The notes under the pieces: generated by a model | Told to the model about the DNA's origin: nothing | The model's input: the letters and a program-made list of their open reading frames with translations, nothing else | The model's database searches: none | Made by a program: the position numbers and the translations under genes | Shown here: piece after piece, positions 36,962-43,111 of the stretch | How the letters are laid out: each line of letters starts with the position of its first letter | Numbering within the stretch: position 1 is the first letter of the stretch | Assembly (NCBI GenBank): GCA_021738045.1 | Contig: JAIPCU010000008.1 | Location: 1-43,111 of the forward strand | Source of the DNA: Candidatus Methylopumilus sp. | GTDB taxonomy: Bacteria > Pseudomonadota > Gammaproteobacteria > Burkholderiales > Burkholderiaceae_B | DNA length: 43,111 nt | Reading direction: 5' to 3'

Positions 36962-37967
36962 GAAAGCGACGCCCGCTTGCGCGGCGCACGATATAGAGGG
37001 GGCGCCCTTTGACTTCTTCAAAAATTCTGGCAATGTACTCGCCGACAATGCCGATTGAAATCAGGGTGATGCCAGAGAAAAACAACAGGATGGTCACAAT
37101 GGTGGGCCAGCCACTCACCGGATTTGAGAACAGAAAATATTCACAAATAATATAAAGCCCATACACAAACGAACACATTGAGACGAGAAAACCAAACAAG
37201 CTCACCGCGCGTAAGGGCCAAGTTGTAAAGGAGGTGAGCCCCGCAAGCGCGAGGGTCAACAACTTAAAGGCGCTGTAATGAGTTTGGCCATGTTCGCGCT
37301 CGGCAGGCATGTAGGTGATTGGCTCAGACTCAAAACCCACCCAAGCGTAAAGCCCCTTCATAAACCGATTTCGTTCAGGCAATTGGCAAAGCGCATCGAC
37401 GACAGCGCGATCCATTAAACGAAAATCGCCGGCATCGGGCGGCACTTTGACGCCGCGCGAACCCGCGAGCAGAGAATAAAACAATTTCGTGCCCCAACGC
37501 TTACCTGCGCTTTCGTCGGTACGGGTGCCTCTGACTGCGTACACCATATCAACCCCCGCATGCCAGCGCGCCAACATGGCGGGCAGCAACTCTGGCGGAT
37601 GCTGCAGATCAGCATCCAGAATCATCACCACATCGCCCGTGGCAGCTTCGATGCCGGCCGTGATGGCGGGCTCTTTACCGAAGTTACGTGACAATTGCAC
37701 AAAGCGAAAACCGGGGTTACACACCCACGCAGCCATCAGGCTGGCAGTGGCATCCCGACTGCCATCATCGACCACGATGACTTCCCAGTTGGCGCCGGTT
37801 TGCGTCAGCACCGCCTGCAGGCGCGGCAACAACAGGCCCAAATTATCGTGTTCATTGAACGCCGGCACCACGCAACTCAGCGTTGCACTAGCGATGTCGC
37901 GCCCCTGCGCGTGAGAGCTTGACTCGGGCGCAGGCGTGTTAGAAGAGGATGAAATCGATGAGGTCAT
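36954..37967 (-). CDS. GT2-family polyprenyl-phosphate glycosyltransferase (ArnC/GtrB/LgmA-like)
   Basis: 337 aa. After a Ser-rich N-terminus the GT2 domain shows LSCVVPAFNEHDNLGLLL, VIVVDDGSRD, the DXD-type VVMILDADLQHPPELLP and MKGLYAWVGFESEPITYMPAERE. Two C-terminal membrane hairpins follow (LFGFLVSMCSFVYGLYIICEY and VTILLFFSGITLISIGIVGEYIARI). This is the DPM1/GtrB/ArnC architecture: transfer of a sugar from UDP-sugar to undecaprenyl phosphate at the inner membrane. The overlapping downstream deacetylase suggests an N-acetylhexosamine substrate. The final lipid A or glycan transferase is not in the window. Confidence 0.88.
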   Translation of the reverse strand: MTSSISSSSNTPAPESSSHAQGRDIASATLSCVVPAFNEHDNLGLLLPRLQAVLTQTGANWEVIVVDDGSRDATASLMAAWVCNPGFRFVQLSRNFGKEPAITAGIEAATGDVVMILDADLQHPPELLPAMLARWHAGVDMVYAVRGTRTDESAGKRWGTKLFYSLLAGSRGVKVPPDAGDFRLMDRAVVDALCQLPERNRFMKGLYAWVGFESEPITYMPAEREHGQTHYSAFKLLTLALAGLTSFTTWPLRAVSLFGFLVSMCSFVYGLYIICEYFLFSNPVSGWPTIVTILLFFSGITLISIGIVGEYIARIFEEVKGRPLYIVRRASGRRFRE

Positions 37968-38026
37968 GGGTCAATGATAACGTTTAACAGAGGGCGCGGA
38001 AATCCTCACCGTTCAGGGAAAGGATG

Positions 38027-38917
38027 TCAACGCGCTTTTTGCAGTGCCAGACTGGCGCTCAGGATTGTCAAAATGATGACTGCCGCGCCCAATAAGGTGC
38101 GCGGCGACGGCTCTTGACTGAAAAACCACCAGGCAAAGGCAATCGCGTAGATGGGCTCAAGGGCCACCACAAGCCCGGCACTGCGGGCCGGCAAATGCCG
38201 CAAACTCGACACAAACAAAAGATGCGCCAAGCCCGTACAGAGCACACCCAATGCTGCCACCCAGAGCCAATTGGTCAGGCTAATTTGCCTAAGCGAGCCC
38301 AGTACCCAGGGCGACATCACCAAAAAAACCACGGCGTTTTGCAGGCCCGCCACAGCGAACGCGTTGACCTCAGTCAAATAGCGCCGATTCAGTACCGCCA
38401 GCACACCAAAACTTGCCCCTGACAGCAAGCCCCACAGTAAGCCTTCAGTGCCTAAATTCGACAGCTCAAACGAGGGGGTAATCAGTAGCAGCCCAAGGCT
38501 GACCAGCCACAGACGCACCCATTCGGCGCGAGTCACCTTCTCGCGCAGCAGGCCCCACTCAATGAGCGTAATAAAGGCAGGGAAACTAGCAAAACCCAGC
38601 GTCGCGATCGCGATTCCACCCACTTTGACCGAAATAAAGAAGGTGACCCAGTGCAATGCTAGGACCGCGCCTGAGCAAAGTAACGCCACCCAGCGCCCGT
38701 GACCCAAGACGCTTAAGCGTGGCTGGGCGAGCAAGAGCCGCCCAAACAGGGTCAACGCCAGAACAGCAAACGCCGCCCTTCCCCAAGTAATAAATGCCGG
38801 ATCGGCTGTGATCAACTCGCCCAACACACCCGTGGCACCGAACAAGACCGCCACCAGATGAACCGCAAATAAAGACTGGGTGCGGGTCAATCTGGCCAGC
38901 CTAAGGGGGCAGCCCAT
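38027..38917 (-). CDS. EamA/DMT-superfamily transporter
   Basis: 296 aa with about ten hydrophobic segments in two EamA-type repeats. Repeat one starts SLFAVHLVAVLFGATGVLGELI; repeat two starts LLWGLLSGASFGVLAVLNRRY. The latter ends LEPIYAIAFAWWFFSQEPSPRTLLGAAVII, the typical second EamA ending. Family members export or import amino acids and other metabolites; the substrate cannot be read from sequence. ATG 38917 lies inside the racemase gene, giving a 31 bp overlap and probable coupling; a TTG nine codons later is an alternative. Confidence 0.88.
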   Translation of the reverse strand: MGCPLRLARLTRTQSLFAVHLVAVLFGATGVLGELITADPAFITWGRAAFAVLALTLFGRLLLAQPRLSVLGHGRWVALLCSGAVLALHWVTFFISVKVGGIAIATLGFASFPAFITLIEWGLLREKVTRAEWVRLWLVSLGLLLITPSFELSNLGTEGLLWGLLSGASFGVLAVLNRRYLTEVNAFAVAGLQNAVVFLVMSPWVLGSLRQISLTNWLWVAALGVLCTGLAHLLFVSSLRHLPARSAGLVVALEPIYAIAFAWWFFSQEPSPRTLLGAAVIILTILSASLALQKAR

Positions 38918-39624
38918 CCTGTATAGGTTTTGCGCAGCGGCGTTGCATAATCCCCGCGCTTGCTTGTGCCTAAGCCCAAAGCGGCCAAGGCCTCGGCAAA
39001 TTTGACGGCAACTGAGACGCCATCAATCACGGGCACGCCCAGGCGCTCAGTGAGGGTGTGGCAAAGTGCAGACATGCCAGCACAGCCCAGCACAATGGCA
39101 CCACTGCGATCGCGCGCCAAGGCTTCGCGGGCGACATCTTCAATCTGGCGTGTCAGGGGTTCACCACCATCTTCGAGATCTAACACAGCGATGTCGGTGC
39201 CGTGCACCCCACGACATTGGTGCTCAAACCCATACCGTTGCACCAAACGCTCAGCAATGATGCAAGTGCGTGTCATGGTTGTAACAACTGAAAATCCAGT
39301 TGCAAGCATGCTGGCGGCATGAAATGCTGCCTCGGCGATGCCCAATACTGGTGCATGCGTCGCTTCGCGGGCCGCTTCTAAACCCGGGTCGCCAAAGCAG
39401 GCAATCACAATCCCGTCTGGGCGTTGCGCTTGAGCGAGCCGCACTTGTTCGGCCACACCCGCAGCCGCAAAGGCTTCGTCGTAATGCCCCTCAATGGAAA
39501 GTGGGCCAAAACTAGGATGCACGGCAATGATTTGCGTGCCAGCGGCGGCAACCGCCTGAGCGCTTTGGGCGATCCCGGCTGTCATGGCATCGGAGGTATT
39601 AGGGTTAATAAGGAGTAGTTTCAT
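38887..39624 (-). CDS. Aspartate/glutamate racemase-superfamily protein (hydantoin racemase-like)
   Basis: 245 aa. The N-terminus MKLLLINPNTSDAMTAGIA is the hallmark of the HyuE/hydantoin racemase branch. The two catalytic cysteines are in IACFGDPGLEAARE and VLGCAGMSAL. The AEAAFHAASMLATGFSVVTT stretch is conserved. Such enzymes racemise 5-substituted hydantoins, allantoin-type ureides, or act as related racemases or decarboxylases. It overlaps the EamA transporter gene and diverges from a probably nitrogen-regulated ABC transporter. That arrangement suggests use of a nitrogenous compound, but the substrate is unknown. Confidence 0.87.
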   Translation of the reverse strand: MKLLLINPNTSDAMTAGIAQSAQAVAAAGTQIIAVHPSFGPLSIEGHYDEAFAAAGVAEQVRLAQAQRPDGIVIACFGDPGLEAAREATHAPVLGIAEAAFHAASMLATGFSVVTTMTRTCIIAERLVQRYGFEHQCRGVHGTDIAVLDLEDGGEPLTRQIEDVAREALARDRSGAIVLGCAGMSALCHTLTERLGVPVIDGVSVAVKFAEALAALGLGTSKRGDYATPLRKTYTGWAAPLGWPD

Positions 39625-39668
39625 TTTGAAAGGTCGGTTAACTTTGCTAACTTATGCAAGCATTATGT

Positions 39669-39684
39669 TGCACCAAATTGGACA
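39669..39684. promoter_or_regulatory. NtrC-like binding site 1
   Basis: TGCACCAAATTGGACA compares with the NtrC consensus TGCACCA-n3-TGGTGCA: the left half is perfect and the right half keeps TGG. It is centred about 41 bp upstream of site 2, close to four helical turns, so both would lie on the same DNA face. Confidence 0.6.
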
Positions 39685-39710
39685 AAAATGCCCCAGAATT
39701 AAGTCTTGAC

Positions 39711-39725
39711 GCACCAACATATTGC
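39711..39725. promoter_or_regulatory. NtrC-like binding site 2
   Basis: GCACCA-ACA-TATTGC matches GCACCA-n3-TGGTGC at 10 of 12 arm positions. It is centred about 125-140 bp upstream of the sigma-54 promoter elements, a normal enhancer distance. Confidence 0.6.
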
Positions 39726-39780
39726 ATGAAGTAAAAATCACCCTAAATGAGCGTTGGATTTGACCCAATACTTGCCCACA

Positions 39781-39812
39781 GAATTTCTTGGCGGTGATCA
39801 GTTTGGAAATTC
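39781..39812. promoter_or_regulatory. GAATTTC-N18-GAAATTC inverted repeat upstream of the sigma-54 promoter
   Basis: Perfect 7-bp arms are separated by 18 bp, ending 29 bp before the -24 element. It could bind a regulator or help DNA bending between enhancer and promoter. I do not recognise it as a canonical IHF site. Confidence 0.35.
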
Positions 39813-39841
39813 ATTTCAACATCTAGCAGCCGTAGCATACA

Positions 39842-39857
39842 TGGCACGCTAATTGCT
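39842..39857 (+). promoter_or_regulatory. Sigma-54 (RpoN) -24/-12 promoter for the peptide-type ABC transporter
   Basis: TGGCACGCTAATTGCT fits the consensus TGGCAC-N5-TTGCW exactly, with ten bases between the GG and GC dinucleotides. Transcription would start near 39868, giving an untranslated leader of about 115 nt to the ATG at 39983. The leader contains a 20-bp-spaced direct ATTCAGTCA repeat (39934, 39954). Confidence 0.85.
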
Positions 39858-39982
39858 TAAGATGATACAACGAGGTTGCAATGTTTTTCTAGCAGTAGGC
39901 GATCTCGGTCGACATAAACGAGTAAAAAATTTTATTCAGTCACTTTGGCACGAATTCAGTCATTCAATCCTTCGGAGAATCC

Positions 39983-41632
39983 ATGAAAAAGTCTTTTTTG
40001 CGCATGTCGCTAATAGCTAGTGTATTGGCCGCAGCCTTTGCTCAACCCGTGTTGGCACAGAATAAAACTCTGACAATCGCCATGACGGCTGCAGATATCC
40101 CCAGAACCTTGGGGCAGCCTGATCAAGGCTTTGAAGGCAACCGGTTTACCGGCATCCCAATGTATGACTCACTCACACAGTGGGATTTATCGAAAGCGGA
40201 CGCAGCCAGCGTCGTGATTCCTGGTGTTGCGCTATCATGGGCAGTTGATGCCACGGACAAAACCAAATGGATTTTCAAATTGCGCCCTGGCGTGAAGTTT
40301 CATGATGGTTCGGCGTTCAATGCTGACGCGGTCGTCTGGAACGTGCAAAAGGTTTTGGACAAGAGCGCAGCCCATTTTGACGCCAGCCAAGTCGGCGCCA
40401 CCGCCTCGCGTATGCCCACCTTGCGCAGTGCCAAAAAAATTGATGATATGACCGTGGAACTCACCACGAGCGAGCCCGATTCGTTTTTGCCCATCAACTT
40501 GACCAACTTGTTTATGGCTTCGCCAGCCAAGTGGGACCAAAAGCTTAAGGCTGTTCCGGCCACAGTGACCGACCCAGCCGAGCGTGCCAAGCAAGCCTGG
40601 ACCGCCTTTGCCGCCGACGCCTCGGGCTCTGGCCCCTTTAAAATGGCTCGTTTTGTACCGCGTGAGCGCTTAGAGCTTGTTGCCAACAAAGACTACTGGG
40701 ATGCCAAGCGCGTACCGAAAATTGACCGCGTTGTGATGATTCCAATGCCTGAGGCCAATGCACGCACAGCCGCATTGCTTTCAGGCCAAGTTGACTGGAT
40801 TGAAGCCCCCTCCCCCGATGCGATGCCGCAAATTAAGCAACGCGGCTTTACGATCTATAGCAATCCACAACCCCACGTCTGGCCCTGGCAGCTGTCTTTT
40901 GCTGACGGCTCACCTTGGCTAGACAAGCGCGTGCGTCAGGCCGCTAACTTGTGCGTTGACCGCGCTGGCTTGAAGACTTTGCTCGGTGAGATGATGGGCA
41001 TCCCCAAGGGCACCTTCCCACCCGGGCACCCTTGGTTTGGCACCCCAACGTTTGACATCAAGTACGACCCTGCAGCCGCCAAAAAACTGATGGCAGACGC
41101 AGGCTACTCGGCTGGCAAGCCAATGAAGACGAAAGTGCAAATCTCGGCTTCTGGCTCAGGCCAGATGCAACCCTTACCCATGAACGAGTTTGTACAGCAG
41201 TCGCTCAAACAGTGTTTCTTTGACATCCAGTTTGATGTGATCGAATGGAACACCATGTTTAACAGCTGGCGCTTGGGTGCTAAAGATCCAGCAGCCAACG
41301 GCGCAACCGCGACCAATGTCAGCTTCTCGGCAATGGATCCGTTTTTCGCCATGGTTCGTTTCTCAAGCACCAAGGCGTTTCCGCCCGTTTCAAACAATTG
41401 GGGTTATTTTGGCAGCCCCGAGATTGAGCAGTTAGTGACAAATGCTCGCACAAACTTTGACGAAAAAGGGCGTGACGATGCCTTAGCAAAGCTACACGCT
41501 AAGATTGTTGACGAAGCCGCTTTCGTCTGGATCGCACATGACGTGGGCCCACGTGCAATGAGCACGAAAGTCAAAAACGTTGTTCAGCCGAAAAGTTGGT
41601 TTATTGATATCGCAACGATGACAAAAGACTAA
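39983..41632 (+). CDS. ABC transporter substrate-binding protein, family 5 (peptide/nickel type)
   Basis: 549 aa. A Sec signal peptide (MKKSFLRMSLIASVLAAAFAQPVLA) is followed by mature NKTLTIAMTAADIPRTLGQPD. The family signature region is WIFKLRPGVKFHDGSAFNADAVVWN. Later hallmarks are GSGPFKMARFVPRERLELVANKDYWD and PWLDKRVRQAANLCVDRAGL. The ATG has GGAG six bases upstream. It binds an oligopeptide or other small cargo in the periplasm and passes it to the permeases encoded next. The promoter points to nitrogen control, and with the divergent racemase gene the ligand could be a non-standard amino compound. True DppA/OppA substrates cannot be assigned from sequence. Confidence 0.93.
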   Translation: MKKSFLRMSLIASVLAAAFAQPVLAQNKTLTIAMTAADIPRTLGQPDQGFEGNRFTGIPMYDSLTQWDLSKADAASVVIPGVALSWAVDATDKTKWIFKLRPGVKFHDGSAFNADAVVWNVQKVLDKSAAHFDASQVGATASRMPTLRSAKKIDDMTVELTTSEPDSFLPINLTNLFMASPAKWDQKLKAVPATVTDPAERAKQAWTAFAADASGSGPFKMARFVPRERLELVANKDYWDAKRVPKIDRVVMIPMPEANARTAALLSGQVDWIEAPSPDAMPQIKQRGFTIYSNPQPHVWPWQLSFADGSPWLDKRVRQAANLCVDRAGLKTLLGEMMGIPKGTFPPGHPWFGTPTFDIKYDPAAAKKLMADAGYSAGKPMKTKVQISASGSGQMQPLPMNEFVQQSLKQCFFDIQFDVIEWNTMFNSWRLGAKDPAANGATATNVSFSAMDPFFAMVRFSSTKAFPPVSNNWGYFGSPEIEQLVTNARTNFDEKGRDDALAKLHAKIVDEAAFVWIAHDVGPRAMSTKVKNVVQPKSWFIDIATMTKD

Positions 41633-41644
41633 TTTTTTTGCGAC

Positions 41645-41690
41645 TACGGCGGCACCGCGAATCGTGGTGTCGCCGTATTTATTTTGTCTG
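41645..41690 (+). terminator. Attenuator-like hairpin between binding protein and permease genes
   Basis: TACGGCGGCACC-GCGAATCGT-GGTGTCGCCGTA forms a 12-bp stem with one G-U pair, followed by TTTATTTTG. It lies 12 bp after the binding protein stop and ahead of the permease gene. Partial termination here would give excess binding protein over permease, as in many ABC operons. Confidence 0.8.
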
Positions 41691-41745
41691 ATCACCATCG
41701 TCAAGTGCCAACGATCGATTTAAAGATTTTTTAAAGGCTGTTTGT

Positions 41746-42699
41746 ATGCTGAGCTTTATGTTTCAACGGGTTTTATACACCTTGCCCATTATGTTTGGCG
41801 TGGCGCTGGTGTGTTTCGCGCTCGTGCACCTTGCGCCCGGCGATCCGCTTGTGTCGATCATGCCGCCCGATGCCTCGCAAGAGTTGCAACAACAGTTGAT
41901 GGAGATCTATGGCTTTAACAAGTCATATCCAGAACAATTTTTTCGGTGGGGTTGGCGCGCGCTGCAAGGTGACTTAGGGACCTCAATTGCCAGCGGCCGC
42001 CCTGTGACTAGCGAGGTCATGCGTGCAGTGCACAACACCTTTAGGCTAGCAGCCGTGGCAACGATGATCGGCTTTATTTTTGGCTGTTTATTCGGCTTCG
42101 TAGCCGGCTATTTTCAAAACTCATGGGTAGATAAAGCGGCATCCCTGACCTCGGTCTTAGGTGTCAGCGTGCCGCATTACTGGCTTGGCATGGTGCTTGT
42201 GATCATTTTCAGTTCACTGCTGATGTGGTTACCGCCCAACGGCGCTGGGCCCGGCGGCTCATCAGACTGGCAATGGAACTGGGAGCACATTAAGCACTTG
42301 GTCTTGCCTGCGATCACGATGAGCGTGATCCCGATGGGTATTATCTCGCGTACGGTGCGTGCGCTTGTCGCAGAAATTTTGTCGCAAGAATTTATTGTCG
42401 GACTGAAAGCAAAGGGGTTGACCAATATCGGGATTTTCATGCATGTGGTTAAAAATGCAGCTCCAACCGCTCTTGCCGTGATGGGTTTGCAGTTGGGCTA
42501 CCTGCTAGGCGGTTCAATCTTGATCGAGACCGTGTTCTCGTGGCCTGGTACTGGCTTTTTACTAAACTCTGCGATTTTTCAACGAGATCTGCCGCTACTA
42601 CAAGGAACCATCCTTGTACTCGCTACTTTCTTTGTCGTTCTCAACATGATTGTCGATATTATTCAGACCATGCTTGACCCACGTATCGCGCGAGGCTGA
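41746..42699 (+). CDS. ABC transporter permease, DppB type
   Basis: 317 aa with six predicted membrane segments. The first is FQRVLYTLPIMFGVALVCFALVHLAPGDP, ending in the family HLAPGDP motif. The EAA loop that contacts the ATPase is EFIVGLKAKGLTNIGIFMHVVKNA. The C-terminal FSWPGTGFLLNSAIFQRDLPLLQG is typical of DppB/OppB. It forms a heterodimer with the DppC-type subunit starting 4 bp downstream. Confidence 0.93.
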   Translation: MLSFMFQRVLYTLPIMFGVALVCFALVHLAPGDPLVSIMPPDASQELQQQLMEIYGFNKSYPEQFFRWGWRALQGDLGTSIASGRPVTSEVMRAVHNTFRLAAVATMIGFIFGCLFGFVAGYFQNSWVDKAASLTSVLGVSVPHYWLGMVLVIIFSSLLMWLPPNGAGPGGSSDWQWNWEHIKHLVLPAITMSVIPMGIISRTVRALVAEILSQEFIVGLKAKGLTNIGIFMHVVKNAAPTALAVMGLQLGYLLGGSILIETVFSWPGTGFLLNSAIFQRDLPLLQGTILVLATFFVVLNMIVDIIQTMLDPRIARG

Positions 42700-42703
42700 A
42701 CCC

Positions 42704-43111
42704 ATGTTGAACATTACCGTCGATACTAAAAAAATTCCGTCACTCGATATTGAACGCTCGGCTGGCTATTGGCAAAACGTCATGTCGCGCCTAGTGCGTG
42801 ACAAGGTTGCTATGTTTGCCGCCTTCGTCATTTTGTGCCTGTTAATCATGGCCGTCTTGGGACAATGGATCACCCCATCAGATCCGTACGCCGCCTCAAT
42901 CATGAAGCGACTCAAACCCATCGGCTTCGAAGGCTACCCCTTGGGCACCGACGAGTTAGGCCGCGACATGCTATCTCGCTTAATGGTGGGCGCACGGCTG
43001 TCTCTTTTTATGGGGATCACACCAGTGCTACTGGCGTTTGTGATTGGCTCAACCATCGGCATTATCGCGGGCTACGCGGGTGGCATGCTCAACACCTCGA
43101 TCATGCGTACG
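42704..43111 (+). CDS. ABC transporter permease, DppC type, N-terminal part truncated by window edge
   Basis: Translated by hand from ATG 42704; 136 codons remain open to the end, so it is missing from the ORF track. The N-terminus has a cytoplasmic stretch with SRLVRDKVAMFAAFVILCLL. The DppC/OppC hallmark LGTDELGRDMLSRLMVGARL follows, then the start of the permease domain (LLAFVIGSTIGIIAGYAGG). It begins 4 bp after the DppB-type gene. ATPase genes presumably follow outside the window. Confidence 0.93.
   Translation, partial: MLNITVDTKKIPSLDIERSAGYWQNVMSRLVRDKVAMFAAFVILCLLIMAVLGQWITPSDPYAASIMKRLKPIGFEGYPLGTDELGRDMLSRLMVGARLSLFMGITPVLLAFVIGSTIGIIAGYAGGMLNTSIMRT

Noticed and set aside
39950-39965. 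Second sigma-54-like motif TGGCACGAATTCAG near 39946
   Set aside because: Has the -24 TGGCAC but no GC at the -12 position, so it is not a functional match.
1-43111. tRNA, rRNA, insertion sequences or prophage genes
   Set aside because: No cloverleaf-type sequence, transposase, integrase or terminal inverted repeats recognised on reading either strand.

Overview
The window is chromosomal DNA from a betaproteobacterium, most likely order Burkholderiales and probably Alcaligenaceae-like. This rests on protein resemblance and gene order (ndk-rlmN-rodZ-ispG, trxA-rho, parE-parC, yhdP/glnE), not on a database search. I saw no rRNA, tRNA, insertion sequence, integrase or CRISPR array. Genes are tightly packed, often with ATGA overlaps.

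Layout. 1-2420 (minus): ndk, rlmN, a short rodZ-like gene and the 5' part of ispG, transcribed leftwards and translationally coupled. 2591-5485 (plus): valS. 5565-10349 (minus): alaS, tusA-like, rpsP, rimM and trmD; rplS, the usual last gene of the rpsP operon, is absent, and trmD carries a repeat-built insertion. 10457-19502 (minus): an eight-gene type IVb pilus operon of the plasmid R64 kind, in the order pilL-N-O-P-Q-R-S-V. It has a lipoprotein with VirB9-like and TcpQ-like parts, the secretin, two accessory proteins, an ATPase, a membrane platform, the major pilin and a tip pilin. No pilM, pilT-type lytic transglycosylase, prepilin peptidase or shufflon is visible.

19747-26639 (minus): an orphan sugar-type solute-binding protein with its own strong terminator, a ferredoxin-NAD(P)H reductase of the CDP-6-deoxy-glucoseen reductase type, and topoisomerase IV (parE directly abutting parC). 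27006-28715 (plus): trxA and rho. 28722-32378 (minus): the giant AsmA-like protein YhdP. 32457-36141 (plus): glnE and queH. 36095-39624 (minus): a hydantoin/Asp-Glu racemase family gene, an EamA transporter, a polyprenyl-phosphate glycosyltransferase and a YdjC/NaxD-type deacetylase. The last two look like a lipid A or envelope amino-sugar module. 39983-43111 (plus): a peptide-type ABC transporter (binding protein, permease, truncated second permease). It sits behind a near-perfect sigma-54 promoter with two upstream NtrC-like sites, so it is probably nitrogen-controlled.

A recurring oddity is short imperfect tandem duplication. 32-60 bp repeats lie at or just after the 3' ends of tusA, pilR, the orphan binding protein and parC. 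In-frame 15-bp and 18-bp repeats build linkers in TrmD and PilL. The pilus operon, the sigma-54/NtrC-controlled transporter and these repeats are the parts most worth a second look.
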